Part shown: one piece after another, positions 42,312-49,915 of the stretch
How the letters are laid out: each line of letters starts with the position of its first letter
How positions within the stretch are numbered: the stretch's first letter is position 1
Origin: Flavobacteriaceae bacterium CRH
GTDB taxonomy: Bacteria > Bacteroidota > Bacteroidia > Flavobacteriales > Flavobacteriaceae
Assembly: GCA_001507425.1 (NCBI GenBank)
Contig: LMAJ01000021.1
Span: 1-64,000, forward strand
Direction of reading: 5' to 3'
DNA: 64,000 nt
Position numbers and translations under genes: made by a program
The notes under the pieces: generated by a model
Told to the model about the DNA's origin: nothing
What the model saw: the letters and a program-made list of their open reading frames with translations, nothing else
Database searches by the model: none

Positions 42312-43274
42312 TTAACCTAAAGTAACTCTTTTGAAACCTGTAATTTCAACATTGAATCCTTTAACATAATCACCAACTTTTTTACTGTCATCTTTGATGA
42401 AGTTTTGATCTAGTAAAGCTTTCTCCTGATCTAAAGTAGTGTTGTCAGAGATAAAACGCTGAACTTTTCCTGGAATAATTTTATCCCAGATTTGTTCTGG
42501 TTTACCTTCAGCTTTCAATTCAGCTTTAGCATCTTCTTCAGCTTGTTTGATAACTTCTTCAGTTAATTGAGAGTAAGAAATATATTTAGGAACATTTTTT
42601 AAAGTTTTTCCTAAACGTTTTGCTTCTTCATTATCTTTTTCGATTACAGCAATACGAGCAGCAAGTTCAGATTCAACGAAAGCAGGATCAAAATCTTTGT
42701 AAGATAATGTATCAGCTCCCATAGAAGCAACTTGCATAGAAACATCTTTAGTTAAAACGTCAGCGTTAGGAATTGCAGCAGAAATTGAAGTTAATGCAGC
42801 AATTTTGTTAACGTGAACATAAGATCCAACAAAAGCACCTTCTAAAATTTCAAAACCACCGATTTCGATTTTTTCTCCGATAACTCCAGTTTGCTCGATT
42901 AATTTTTCAGCAACAGTAATTCCGTTGAAATCTGAAGCTAAGAAATCTTCTTTAGAAGAGAAGTTGATAGCTCTTTCAACTAATTCTTTAGCTAAAGTTA
43001 CGAAAGCCTCATTTTTACCTACGAAATCAGTTTCGCAGTTTAAAGTGATGATAGCTCCTTTAGTATTGTCAGCATTGATAAAAGAAACAGCAGCTCCTTC
43101 AGAAGACTCACGGTCAGAACGGTTAGCAGCAACTTTTTGTCCTTTTTCTCTAAGGACTTGTATAGCTTTATCGAAATCTCCATCAGCCTCAACTAAAGCT
43201 TTTTTACAGTCCATCATTCCGGCACCTGTAGTTTGTCTTAATTTATTTACGTCTGCAGCAGTAATTGTTGCCAT
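42312..43274 (-). CDS. tsf: Elongation factor Ts
   Basis: Nucleotide-exchange factor for EF-Tu. The 320-aa protein starts with the UBA-like N-domain (VNKLRQTTGAGMMDCKKALVEA) and has the core TDFVGKNEAF region. It is longer than E. coli EF-Ts (283 aa), as in other flavobacteria. It follows rpsB after 137 bp. Confidence 0.98.
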   Translation of the reverse strand: MATITAADVNKLRQTTGAGMMDCKKALVEADGDFDKAIQVLREKGQKVAANRSDRESSEGAAVSFINADNTKGAIITLNCETDFVGKNEAFVTLAKELVERAINFSSKEDFLASDFNGITVAEKLIEQTGVIGEKIEIGGFEILEGAFVGSYVHVNKIAALTSISAAIPNADVLTKDVSMQVASMGADTLSYKDFDPAFVESELAARIAVIEKDNEEAKRLGKTLKNVPKYISYSQLTEEVIKQAEEDAKAELKAEGKPEQIWDKIIPGKVQRFISDNTTLDQEKALLDQNFIKDDSKKVGDYVKGFNVEITGFKRVTLG

Positions 43275-43411
43275 AATATTTTGAATTTTAATGTTAAAAG
43301 TAAAAATTCCATCTTTTAAATTCTAAACTCCAATTTTATTAAATTATCAACATAACGTTTTTAATTTGTGTTTGGATTTTAGAATTTAAAATTTGGAATT
43401 TAAAATTTGAT

Positions 43412-44206
43412 TTATTCTTCAGTTGCAGGAGCAGCAGCTTCAACAGCTGGTGCAGCCTCTGCAGCAGGAGCAGCCTCAGCAGCTTCTTCTGTGAAAACCT
43501 CAGTTTCTTTGTCAGAACCTCTGTCAGAAAGACCGTCGATTACAGCAGCAGTAACTAAAGATAAAATTTTGTCAATTGATTTAGAAGCATCATCATTTGC
43601 AGGAATAACGTAATCAACCTCTCTTGGGTCAGAATTCGTATCAACCATTGCGAAAACTGGAATGTTTAATTTTTGTGCTTCTTTTATTGCGATATGTTCA
43701 GCTTTGATATCTACTACGAACAATGCAGCTGGTAGTCTAGACATGTCAGCGATTGAACCTAAGTTTTTCTCTAATTTAGCACGTAGACGATCAACTTGCA
43801 AACGCTCTTTTTTAGATAACGTCATGAAAGTACCATCTTTCTTCATTTTATCAATAGAAGACATTTTTTTAACTGCCTTTCTGATAGTTACAAAGTTAGT
43901 TAGCATTCCGCCAGGCCATCTTTCAGTGATGTAAGGCATGTTTGCAGCTTTTGCTTTTTCAGCAACGATGTCTTTTGCTTGTTTTTTGGTAGCTACGAAT
44001 AAGATTTTTCTACCTGATGCAGCGATTTTTTTCAAAGCTTCATTAGCTTCTTCAATTTTAGCTGCAGTTTTATATAGATTGATAATGTGAATACCATTAC
44101 GCTCCATATAAATGTAAGGGGCCATGTTTGGATCCCATTTTCTAGTCATGTGTCCAAAGTGAACACCTGCTTCTAGTAAGTCTTTAACTTCTATTTTGTT
44201 TGCCAT
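43412..44206 (-). CDS. rpsB: 30S ribosomal protein S2
   Basis: The 264-aa protein has standard S2 sequence (DLLEAGVHFGHMTRKWDPNMAPYIY, RWPGGMLTNFVTIRKAV, IKEAQKLNIPVFAMVDTNSDP) and an Ala/Glu-rich C-terminal tail of about 30 residues (from about residue 236), as often seen in Bacteroidota. It precedes tsf. The 173-bp leader is discussed under findings. Confidence 0.98.
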   Translation of the reverse strand: MANKIEVKDLLEAGVHFGHMTRKWDPNMAPYIYMERNGIHIINLYKTAAKIEEANEALKKIAASGRKILFVATKKQAKDIVAEKAKAANMPYITERWPGGMLTNFVTIRKAVKKMSSIDKMKKDGTFMTLSKKERLQVDRLRAKLEKNLGSIADMSRLPAALFVVDIKAEHIAIKEAQKLNIPVFAMVDTNSDPREVDYVIPANDDASKSIDKILSLVTAAVIDGLSDRGSDKETEVFTEEAAEAAPAAEAAPAVEAAAPATEE

Positions 44207-44379
44207 TTTTGTACTAGTTTACGTTCTGTTGATTAGCAATGTATAAATGGCGGTTTCCCAGGCTTTATACATTTAGATGCTAAACTATTTCCTACCTCAA
44301 TAGGAGAGCAACAACAACTGTGTTTTTTAATTTCAATAAATTGATGATGTCTTGTACCATATGCACAAGACAGGTAATA
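44207..44379 (-). promoter_or_regulatory. Structured region between rpsI and rpsB, candidate S2 leader
   Basis: Two hairpins are visible on the transcribed strand: GTCTTGT/ACAAGAC (about 44351-44373) and GTATAAA/TTTATAC around 44240-44269, separated by 80 nt. No T-run follows the first, so it is not a clear terminator. It could be an autoregulatory S2 leader; not tested. Confidence 0.35.
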
Positions 44380-44766
44380 TTAACGTTTAGAGAATTGGAA
44401 TCTCTTACGAGCTTTCTTCTGACCGAATTTCTTACGTTCAACCATTCTTGGATCTCTTGTTAATAAACCTTCTGGTTTTAAGATAGCTCTGTTTTCAGCA
44501 TTTACTTCACACATAACGCGTGCTAATGCCATTCTTACAGCTTCTGCCTGACCAGTTGAACCACCTCCGTAAACGTTTACTTTCACATCAAAGTTATTTA
44601 CATTTTCTGTCATAGACATTGGTTGTAAAACTTTGTATTGTAAAGTTGCAGTTGGAAAGTAAGTTGCGAATTCTTTTTTGTTTACAGTGATTTTTCCTGT
44701 TCCTTCAGAAACATATACACGTGCAACAGCGGTTTTTCTTCTACCGATTTTGTGAATAACTCCCAT
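44380..44766 (-). CDS. rpsI: 30S ribosomal protein S9
   Basis: The 128-aa protein includes IGRRKTAVARVYVSEGTGKITVNKK and the C-terminal KKARKRFQFSKR that enters the ribosomal P site. Its start codon overlaps the rplM stop by one base. Confidence 0.99.
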   Translation of the reverse strand: MGVIHKIGRRKTAVARVYVSEGTGKITVNKKEFATYFPTATLQYKVLQPMSMTENVNNFDVKVNVYGGGSTGQAEAVRMALARVMCEVNAENRAILKPEGLLTRDPRMVERKKFGQKKARKRFQFSKR

Positions 44767-45221
44767 TACTTAAGATCGTTTAGGTTAACAGTTCTAGGTT
44801 TTTGAGCTCCTTGTTTGTGCTCAGATCCTACAACAACATTTAGATTTCTAAAAAGTTCAGCTCCTAATTTATTTTTAGGTAACATTCCTTTTACAGCTTT
44901 CTCTACTAATAATGCAGGGTTTTTAGATTGCAATACTTTAGCAGTTAAAGTTCTTTGTCCTCCTGGGTAACCTGTATGACGCATGTAAATTTTGTCATTC
45001 ATTTTTGTACCTGTAAGGTTAATTTTTTCTGAGTTGATAACAATTACGTTATCTCCACAGTCAACGTGCGGTGTGTAACTTGGTTTGTACTTACCTCTTA
45101 AGATCATTGCAACCTTTGAAGCAAGACGACCTAAGTTATGACCCTCAGCATCAACAACAATCCACTCTTTAGTTACAGTGGCTTTGCTAGCTGAAATTGT
45201 CTTGTAGCTTAATGCGTCCAT
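44766..45221 (-). CDS. rplM: 50S ribosomal protein L13
   Basis: The 151-aa protein shows L13 features: WIVVDAEGHNLGRLASKVAMILRGK, DCGDNVIVINSEKI, and RHTGYPGGQ. It heads the rplM-rpsI pair, apparently extending to rpsB-tsf. A TAnnTTTG promoter box and a hairpin at the 5' end precede it. Confidence 0.99.
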   Translation of the reverse strand: MDALSYKTISASKATVTKEWIVVDAEGHNLGRLASKVAMILRGKYKPSYTPHVDCGDNVIVINSEKINLTGTKMNDKIYMRHTGYPGGQRTLTAKVLQSKNPALLVEKAVKGMLPKNKLGAELFRNLNVVVGSEHKQGAQKPRTVNLNDLK

Positions 45222-45244
45222 AATATTATTTTAATTAAACATTC

Positions 45245-45272
45245 CATCCCCAATAAAGGGGATGCAAAAGTA
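45245..45272 (-). promoter_or_regulatory. rplM promoter box and 5'-end hairpin
   Basis: Minus strand TACTTTTG (45265-45272) is followed directly by CATCCCC-TTTATT-GGGGATG (45245-45264), a 7-bp stem with a 6-nt loop, right at the probable start of the transcript. Confidence 0.55.
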
Positions 45273-45355
45273 CAATTAATTATTTTAAAACCAAATACCT
45301 TAAAAGAATATTTTATATGCTGAAAATCAGGGGATCAGTTTTATATTTAAAAGAA

Positions 45356-45392
45356 TAAAAAAAACCACCTTCACAATAACGCGAAGGTGGTT
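45356..45392 (-). terminator. Intrinsic terminator after the ferritin-like pair
   Basis: AACCACCTTC and GAAGGTGGTT form a 10-bp stem, with a T-run on the minus strand. Confidence 0.88.
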
Positions 45393-45415
45393 CAATATTT
45401 AGAATTGTTTTTATC

Positions 45416-46228
45416 TTAAACAATAAATAAATTGGCAATATCTACAACTTGTTGTGTTGTAAGTGGCTCGTCATAAGCTTCTGACCCTGCGGTAGCTCCA
45501 AATAGAGTAGCTGTATTATATCCTGCCTGTACCGTAACGCCTTCGCCAGCGTAAACAGCTTGTGTTGCATCTGGCATTCCTTCGCCTTTTTCGGCATTAG
45601 AAATCCAGCCTTTTAATCCGCGTAAGCGTCGTACTTCTGATGCGTGACGTGCTTCTACAGAATGTATTTGCAATGCAGCCGTTAACAAATCCGGAGTAGT
45701 AATTAAATTTCCGGCCTGACCTTTATAAGCTCTAACTCCGGTATCTTCAAAAGCTTGTGCCAATGCTAAAAATGTTGGATAATCACCAAAAGGATCAAAT
45801 GCTCCGCCAACAGTAAAATCAAAAGTTGGTTTAGCAACAAAATTTGCACTTCCTGTTCCGCCTAATCCTGCAATTAAAAAATTAACGTGATCTGATTCGT
45901 GTGCTGATATTTGTTGAAAAACTTTTAAATCACGTCCGCCATTTTCTGATGCAGGAATTACTCCTGAATCTAATGCCATGGCGTAAAATTCATTTTCCAG
46001 GTATTCTAATGTTAATGCAAACTGCAAAGCTCCGATAGGAGTCGCTGGTGTTGCAGTGATATCTTTGGCTAGTGCCTTGTTTGCCATAGCTGATAATCCA
46101 AAAGGAATTGATGCTAATGCCAAATTTCTTCCAATGTTTCCAAACTGATTAAAACTATCTCTTCGAGAACCAGTGCTTCTCATTAAGCTATCATCAGTAA
46201 AAGTTTCTATAAATTTTAAAATATTCAT
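45416..46228 (-). CDS. Exported ferritin-like domain protein (second of pair)
   Basis: A 270-aa protein of the Ferritin_2/desiccation-related type. The four-helix bundle motifs are EYLENEFYAMAL, HESDHVNFL, AFEDTGVRAYKG and HSVEARHASEVR, giving the His/Glu residues of a possible di-metal site. Residues about 20-55 (SRRDSFNQFGNIGRNLALASIPFGLSAMANKALA) look like a twin-arginine-type export signal placed unusually far from the start. It is 26 bp after its paralogue. Function is not established. Confidence 0.85.
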   Translation of the reverse strand: MNILKFIETFTDDSLMRSTGSRRDSFNQFGNIGRNLALASIPFGLSAMANKALAKDITATPATPIGALQFALTLEYLENEFYAMALDSGVIPASENGGRDLKVFQQISAHESDHVNFLIAGLGGTGSANFVAKPTFDFTVGGAFDPFGDYPTFLALAQAFEDTGVRAYKGQAGNLITTPDLLTAALQIHSVEARHASEVRRLRGLKGWISNAEKGEGMPDATQAVYAGEGVTVQAGYNTATLFGATAGSEAYDEPLTTQQVVDIANLFIV

Positions 46229-46254
46229 AATTTCTAAGTTTTAGCTAGTTAAGA

Positions 46255-47001
46255 TTAAGGTAAATATTTGGCAGTAAATTTTGTAGTAATGAAACTTCCT
46301 GCAATTGGTAAAATTTTAGAAGGATCTTTGGCAGCATCCAATCCGTTTGAAGTACTTACGATATCATCACCCGCAAAATCACTAGAATTTGGGTTAATTA
46401 AACTTCTAATCGCAGAAGCATGTCTTGCTTCTACAGAAACAATTTTTCCTGCTAATACTAAATATTCAGGAGTTTTTATTAGTTTTCCGGCTCCGTTGTA
46501 AGCAGCAACTCCGGTATCTTCTAATGCTTTTGCAGTAGCAAGAACTTCGGTACGGCTATTAAAGTTTAATGCACCATAATTAAATGCCAATGAAGGGAGT
46601 AATTGTGAACTCGGATCTGGAAGTCCACCACTTAAAGCAGCCTTAAAAAAATCTCTGTGAATTACTTCGTGGTGATATAAATCAGTCAGTACCTGACGTT
46701 CAATCTCATTAAAAGTAGCGTTGAAGCCTGAAGCATTTACAACTTTAGTATAAAAATCTGCTTCTAATTGCTCTAGCGCATACGCGTAAGTTAATACGCC
46801 AAAATCTCCAGATCCTAAATCGAACACACCATTTCTTACTCCTGGTAGAGAGGTGTCATCCATAGGATCATCATTATCGTTATCGCTGCAACCGGCCATA
46901 ACTAAACCAGCTGTTACTAATGTCAAACCACCGAGCTTAAGAAAGCTCCTTCTGCTATTCAATGAAGGTTCAACTTCATGAATTTTAACTTCGTTTTTCA
47001 T
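46255..47001 (-). CDS. Tat-exported ferritin-like lipoprotein (first of pair)
   Basis: A 248-aa paralogue of the following gene. The N-terminus carries SRRSFLKLGGLTLVTAGLVMAGC: a twin-arginine motif followed by a lipobox, so it is probably exported folded and lipid-anchored. Bundle motifs: EQLEADFYTKV, HHEVIHRDFFKAAL, ALEDTGVAAYNG, VSVEARHASAIR. A folded metal centre would explain Tat export. Both genes form an operon ending at the terminator at 45356. Confidence 0.88.
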   Translation of the reverse strand: MKNEVKIHEVEPSLNSRRSFLKLGGLTLVTAGLVMAGCSDNDNDDPMDDTSLPGVRNGVFDLGSGDFGVLTYAYALEQLEADFYTKVVNASGFNATFNEIERQVLTDLYHHEVIHRDFFKAALSGGLPDPSSQLLPSLAFNYGALNFNSRTEVLATAKALEDTGVAAYNGAGKLIKTPEYLVLAGKIVSVEARHASAIRSLINPNSSDFAGDDIVSTSNGLDAAKDPSKILPIAGSFITTKFTAKYLP

Positions 47002-47169
47002 AATTTCTAGTTTTTTTAAAAAGGTTATTAATAGTGTATTATTTTATTAACGAAATTTTATGAGATGCGGTTTTAAAAAAAGTGATTATTTTTTTACTTT
47101 TTTTAAAAAACTTCTTACAAGTAGTAAATTGGGTTTGCACGATTTTTGTTTTATTCTCGGTAATTCTAC

Positions 47170-47177
47170 TATATTTG
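47170..47177 (+). promoter_or_regulatory. lacI-type gene promoter -7 box
   Basis: TATATTTG, 27 bp before the regulator's start codon. Confidence 0.6.
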
Positions 47178-47203
47178 TATTAATTACATCAAATTATTTT
47201 TAA

Positions 47204-48229
47204 ATGAAAGCTAAAGCAACTCTAAAACAAATTGCGAAAGAACTAAATGTTTCGGTATCAACTGTTTCTAAAGCACTTAATGATAGCCCTGAAATTAGTG
47301 AGCAAACAAAGGTGAAGATTAAAGAGTATGCCAAACTCAAAAATTATAAGCCTAATGTTATTGGTCTGAATTTGAAGAACCGTAAAACCAAAACAATCGG
47401 AGTTATTATACCTAATATATTAAACTCCTTTTTTGCAAAGGTTTTTAGTGGTATCGAAAAAGTAGCCGATAAAAAAGGATATAATGTAATTACGTGTATT
47501 TCGAATGAATCTTTAGAAAAAGAAATTCATACACTTGAAATGTTGAGCAACGGAACCATTGACGGATTTATTCTTTCTGTATCAGAAGAAGCTCAGAAAT
47601 TACAGGAATACAGCCATTTCTCTGCTATTATAAATGACGGGACTCCAATTGTAATGTTCGACAGAATTGCAGATGAAGTAGAATGTGATAAAGTAGTAGT
47701 TGATGATTTTGATTCGGCTTTAAATTCTACACAGCATTTGATTAATTTAGGATGCAAAAATATTGCCCTAATTTCTTCTGTAGATAATTTAAGTGTTGGA
47801 AAACTGAGAGCTGATGGCTATTTGAAAGCTTTAAAAGACAATAATATTCCGGTAAACGAAAAAATTATTCTTCGTACTGATTCTGAAGATGATATGAAAG
47901 CTAAAATTGATGCGATTTTTGACAATAAAATTGATGCAATTTTTGCTTTAGATGAAAATGATTCAGTAGCTGCTTTAAGAGTTAGTTTGAAAAAAGGGTT
48001 CAGAGTTCCTGAAGATATATCAATTATTGGTTTTGCCGATGGAATTTTAGCTTCAAGACGTTTGTCTCCAAGTTTAACAACTATTAGCCAGCATGGAATT
48101 GAAATTGGAGAAGTGGCTGCCAAACAATTAATCAAACGTTTGGAAGAATCAGAAGAAGAAACTTCAGATTACGAGACCATCGTCATCAAAACAAAATTGA
48201 AAGAACGAGAATCTACTCGAAAAGTATAA
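47204..48229 (+). CDS. LacI-family transcriptional regulator
   Basis: A 341-aa regulator with the N-terminal LacI helix-turn-helix (TLKQIAKELNVSVSTVSKALNDSPEIS) and hinge, then a periplasmic-binding-protein-like sensor domain (TIGVIIPNILNSFFAKVFSGIEKVA, GTPIVMFDRI, ISIIGFADGILASRRLSPSLTTISQ). The ligand is probably a sugar, but no sugar-use gene is adjacent: it is bounded by a ferritin-like pair and hypotheticals. Confidence 0.95.
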   Translation: MKAKATLKQIAKELNVSVSTVSKALNDSPEISEQTKVKIKEYAKLKNYKPNVIGLNLKNRKTKTIGVIIPNILNSFFAKVFSGIEKVADKKGYNVITCISNESLEKEIHTLEMLSNGTIDGFILSVSEEAQKLQEYSHFSAIINDGTPIVMFDRIADEVECDKVVVDDFDSALNSTQHLINLGCKNIALISSVDNLSVGKLRADGYLKALKDNNIPVNEKIILRTDSEDDMKAKIDAIFDNKIDAIFALDENDSVAALRVSLKKGFRVPEDISIIGFADGILASRRLSPSLTTISQHGIEIGEVAAKQLIKRLEESEEETSDYETIVIKTKLKERESTRKV

Positions 48230-48232
48230 AAC

Positions 48233-48273
48233 GAAAAAAAATCCATCAGTTGCGGCTGATGGATTTTTTTTAT
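48233..48273. terminator. Bidirectional intrinsic terminator
   Basis: AATCCATCAG-TTGCGG-CTGATGGATT with A and T runs on the two sides; it overlaps the last bases of the minus-strand neighbour. Confidence 0.9.
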
Positions 48274-49379
48274 TCCAGATTATAAGGAAACTTTGGGTTT
48301 TTATATTTTTTCAGCTTTTCAAACGAAGCTAAAAAAGGTTCTTCACAAGATCGGTCTACTCGGGCAAAAATTGGAGTAAACTCAATGCCTTTTTCGGTAA
48401 AATTCCATGAAGGATAATTCCAGTACTCTACATTCGTATAATCGCAAGGATCACTTTCGTCTTTTGGCTTTACAAAATGCTCAACAGAATTGATAACAGC
48501 AAGTAATTTTGGAGCAAAATAGCTGTTTCGGTATTTCATAAAATGATCAAAATCACTTTGTTTTTCTGTAGTAACACTTTTATCAAAAGAAAGTATATCA
48601 TCTATTTCATAGTTTTTCCCGTTATTCAAATCAATTAAATAACCACTGCTTCCAAAATCAGGATGAGCGCCTCCGCAATCCCAAAAATCTGAAACTTGAA
48701 AGCCTAATAAGTTTTGATTCAAAAAAGTTATTGTTGAATTTCCTTCTATTCCTCTTCCTTCACTATACTCAAAACTAGAAGCACAATTTAATTGGTCTAA
48801 AGTGTTTTCAATATGTATTTTTTCCAAAATAGGATTTATAACAGTTTTGTTTTTCTCTGAAAAATTATTTCCTAATCTAAAAAAGTCTGAATCACAATGC
48901 TTTTCAGAGTACCAGTCAAATTCTTTACTTTTATAGGTAGTACTCTTCTGTTTTTTAAATTCCAGAAATTTACATTTTACAAAGTTTAATTTATCATCAG
49001 CATAAAGGCCATCTAAATTTGCTCTATAATTTGAAAAATCTATTGTTTTTAATTGAACCGGAAATTGTTTTCCTGAAGCATTATACCATGATCCTTCAAA
49101 ATTATTTGCGGATTTGTTGAGATAGAATTTTTCAACAATTGCATCATTTGGTTTAAAAAAGAAAGTAAAACTGTTTTTGTTCATCTTTCCATCTAATTTA
49201 ATATCCTTTAATGAATTTTGGTAAAAGTAAGTTGCATTTACATTTTCATCAGAATTAAAAATTTCGATTTTCATGTAAATTTTACTTTTTGCCAAAGTCC
49301 CTTCCAGATAGTAAGTTCTATCCTGGCAAATTGCAATTATGGAATGGAATATAAAAAAGAAGAATATTACTTTTTTCAT
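48270..49379 (-). CDS. Secreted hypothetical protein
   Basis: Start at 49379 (MKKVIFFFFIFHSIIAICQ, signal peptide) is preferred to 49400. The 369-aa mature protein contains repeated beta-rich segments, a central FQVSDFWDCGGAHPDFGSSGYLIDLNNGKNYEIDDIL segment reminiscent of the DUF3298 (RsiV-like) fold, and several Cys pairs. Function unknown. It overlaps the gene before it by under 20 bp when the longer start is used, and may be cotranscribed. Confidence 0.7.
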   Translation of the reverse strand: MKKVIFFFFIFHSIIAICQDRTYYLEGTLAKSKIYMKIEIFNSDENVNATYFYQNSLKDIKLDGKMNKNSFTFFFKPNDAIVEKFYLNKSANNFEGSWYNASGKQFPVQLKTIDFSNYRANLDGLYADDKLNFVKCKFLEFKKQKSTTYKSKEFDWYSEKHCDSDFFRLGNNFSEKNKTVINPILEKIHIENTLDQLNCASSFEYSEGRGIEGNSTITFLNQNLLGFQVSDFWDCGGAHPDFGSSGYLIDLNNGKNYEIDDILSFDKSVTTEKQSDFDHFMKYRNSYFAPKLLAVINSVEHFVKPKDESDPCDYTNVEYWNYPSWNFTEKGIEFTPIFARVDRSCEEPFLASFEKLKKYKNPKFPYNLE

Positions 49380-49383
49380 AATT

Positions 49384-49896
49384 TTAACTTTCCCAGGCAA
49401 TGTGGTCCAGGTTTCCTGATTTATCTGTTTTAACTACTAAAAGCTGATCGCAAGGTTCGCCATTAATGTCTATAGAATAATCAAATACAGCATAATAATC
49501 TGTATTATATTTACCATCAGGATAAAGTCCAATTCTATTTAATTGTAATTTATTAAGAAGTAAAATTTCTTTTGGAGTACTTACATCATGAATATCTATT
49601 ATGTTTGATATTTCATCTTGTTCAAGTTCGTCAAAATAAAAGTCGATATAACCTTTTGTTTCACTATTTTCTTCTGTGAAGTCATCATTAATATATGACT
49701 TGTTCTGTTCGTCAAATCTGTTGATCTTCTCAAGAAAACTTTTAATTGTTTCAATTTCGCTTTGGCCAATAGTATTTTTTTCAAAGTTTAAATCAATACT
49801 AATTTTTCTTTCATTTAAATCAATCTTTGCAACATAATATTCTTGCAACTCTTGCGAATTGATTTCTTCAAAGTATGGTAAGTTAAAATTTGTCAT
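49384..49896 (-). CDS. DUF2004-like hypothetical protein
   Basis: A 170-aa acidic cytoplasmic protein. The C-terminal half (YYAVFDYSIDINGEPCDQLLVVKTDKSGNLDHIAWES) resembles DUF2004 as I remember it, a group often found as immunity-like or orphan proteins. No signal peptide. It lies between polA and the secreted hypothetical on the same strand. The family call is tentative. Confidence 0.6.
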   Translation of the reverse strand: MTNFNLPYFEEINSQELQEYYVAKIDLNERKISIDLNFEKNTIGQSEIETIKSFLEKINRFDEQNKSYINDDFTEENSETKGYIDFYFDELEQDEISNIIDIHDVSTPKEILLLNKLQLNRIGLYPDGKYNTDYYAVFDYSIDINGEPCDQLLVVKTDKSGNLDHIAWES

Positions 49897-49915
49897 TTTA
49901 AAGTTTTTTAATAAA

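Noticed and set aside
48270..49896. Toxin-immunity pair of the two hypothetical genes beside polA
   Set aside because: DUF2004-like proteins can be immunity proteins, but the neighbour is a signal-peptide protein without any toxin domain I can name.
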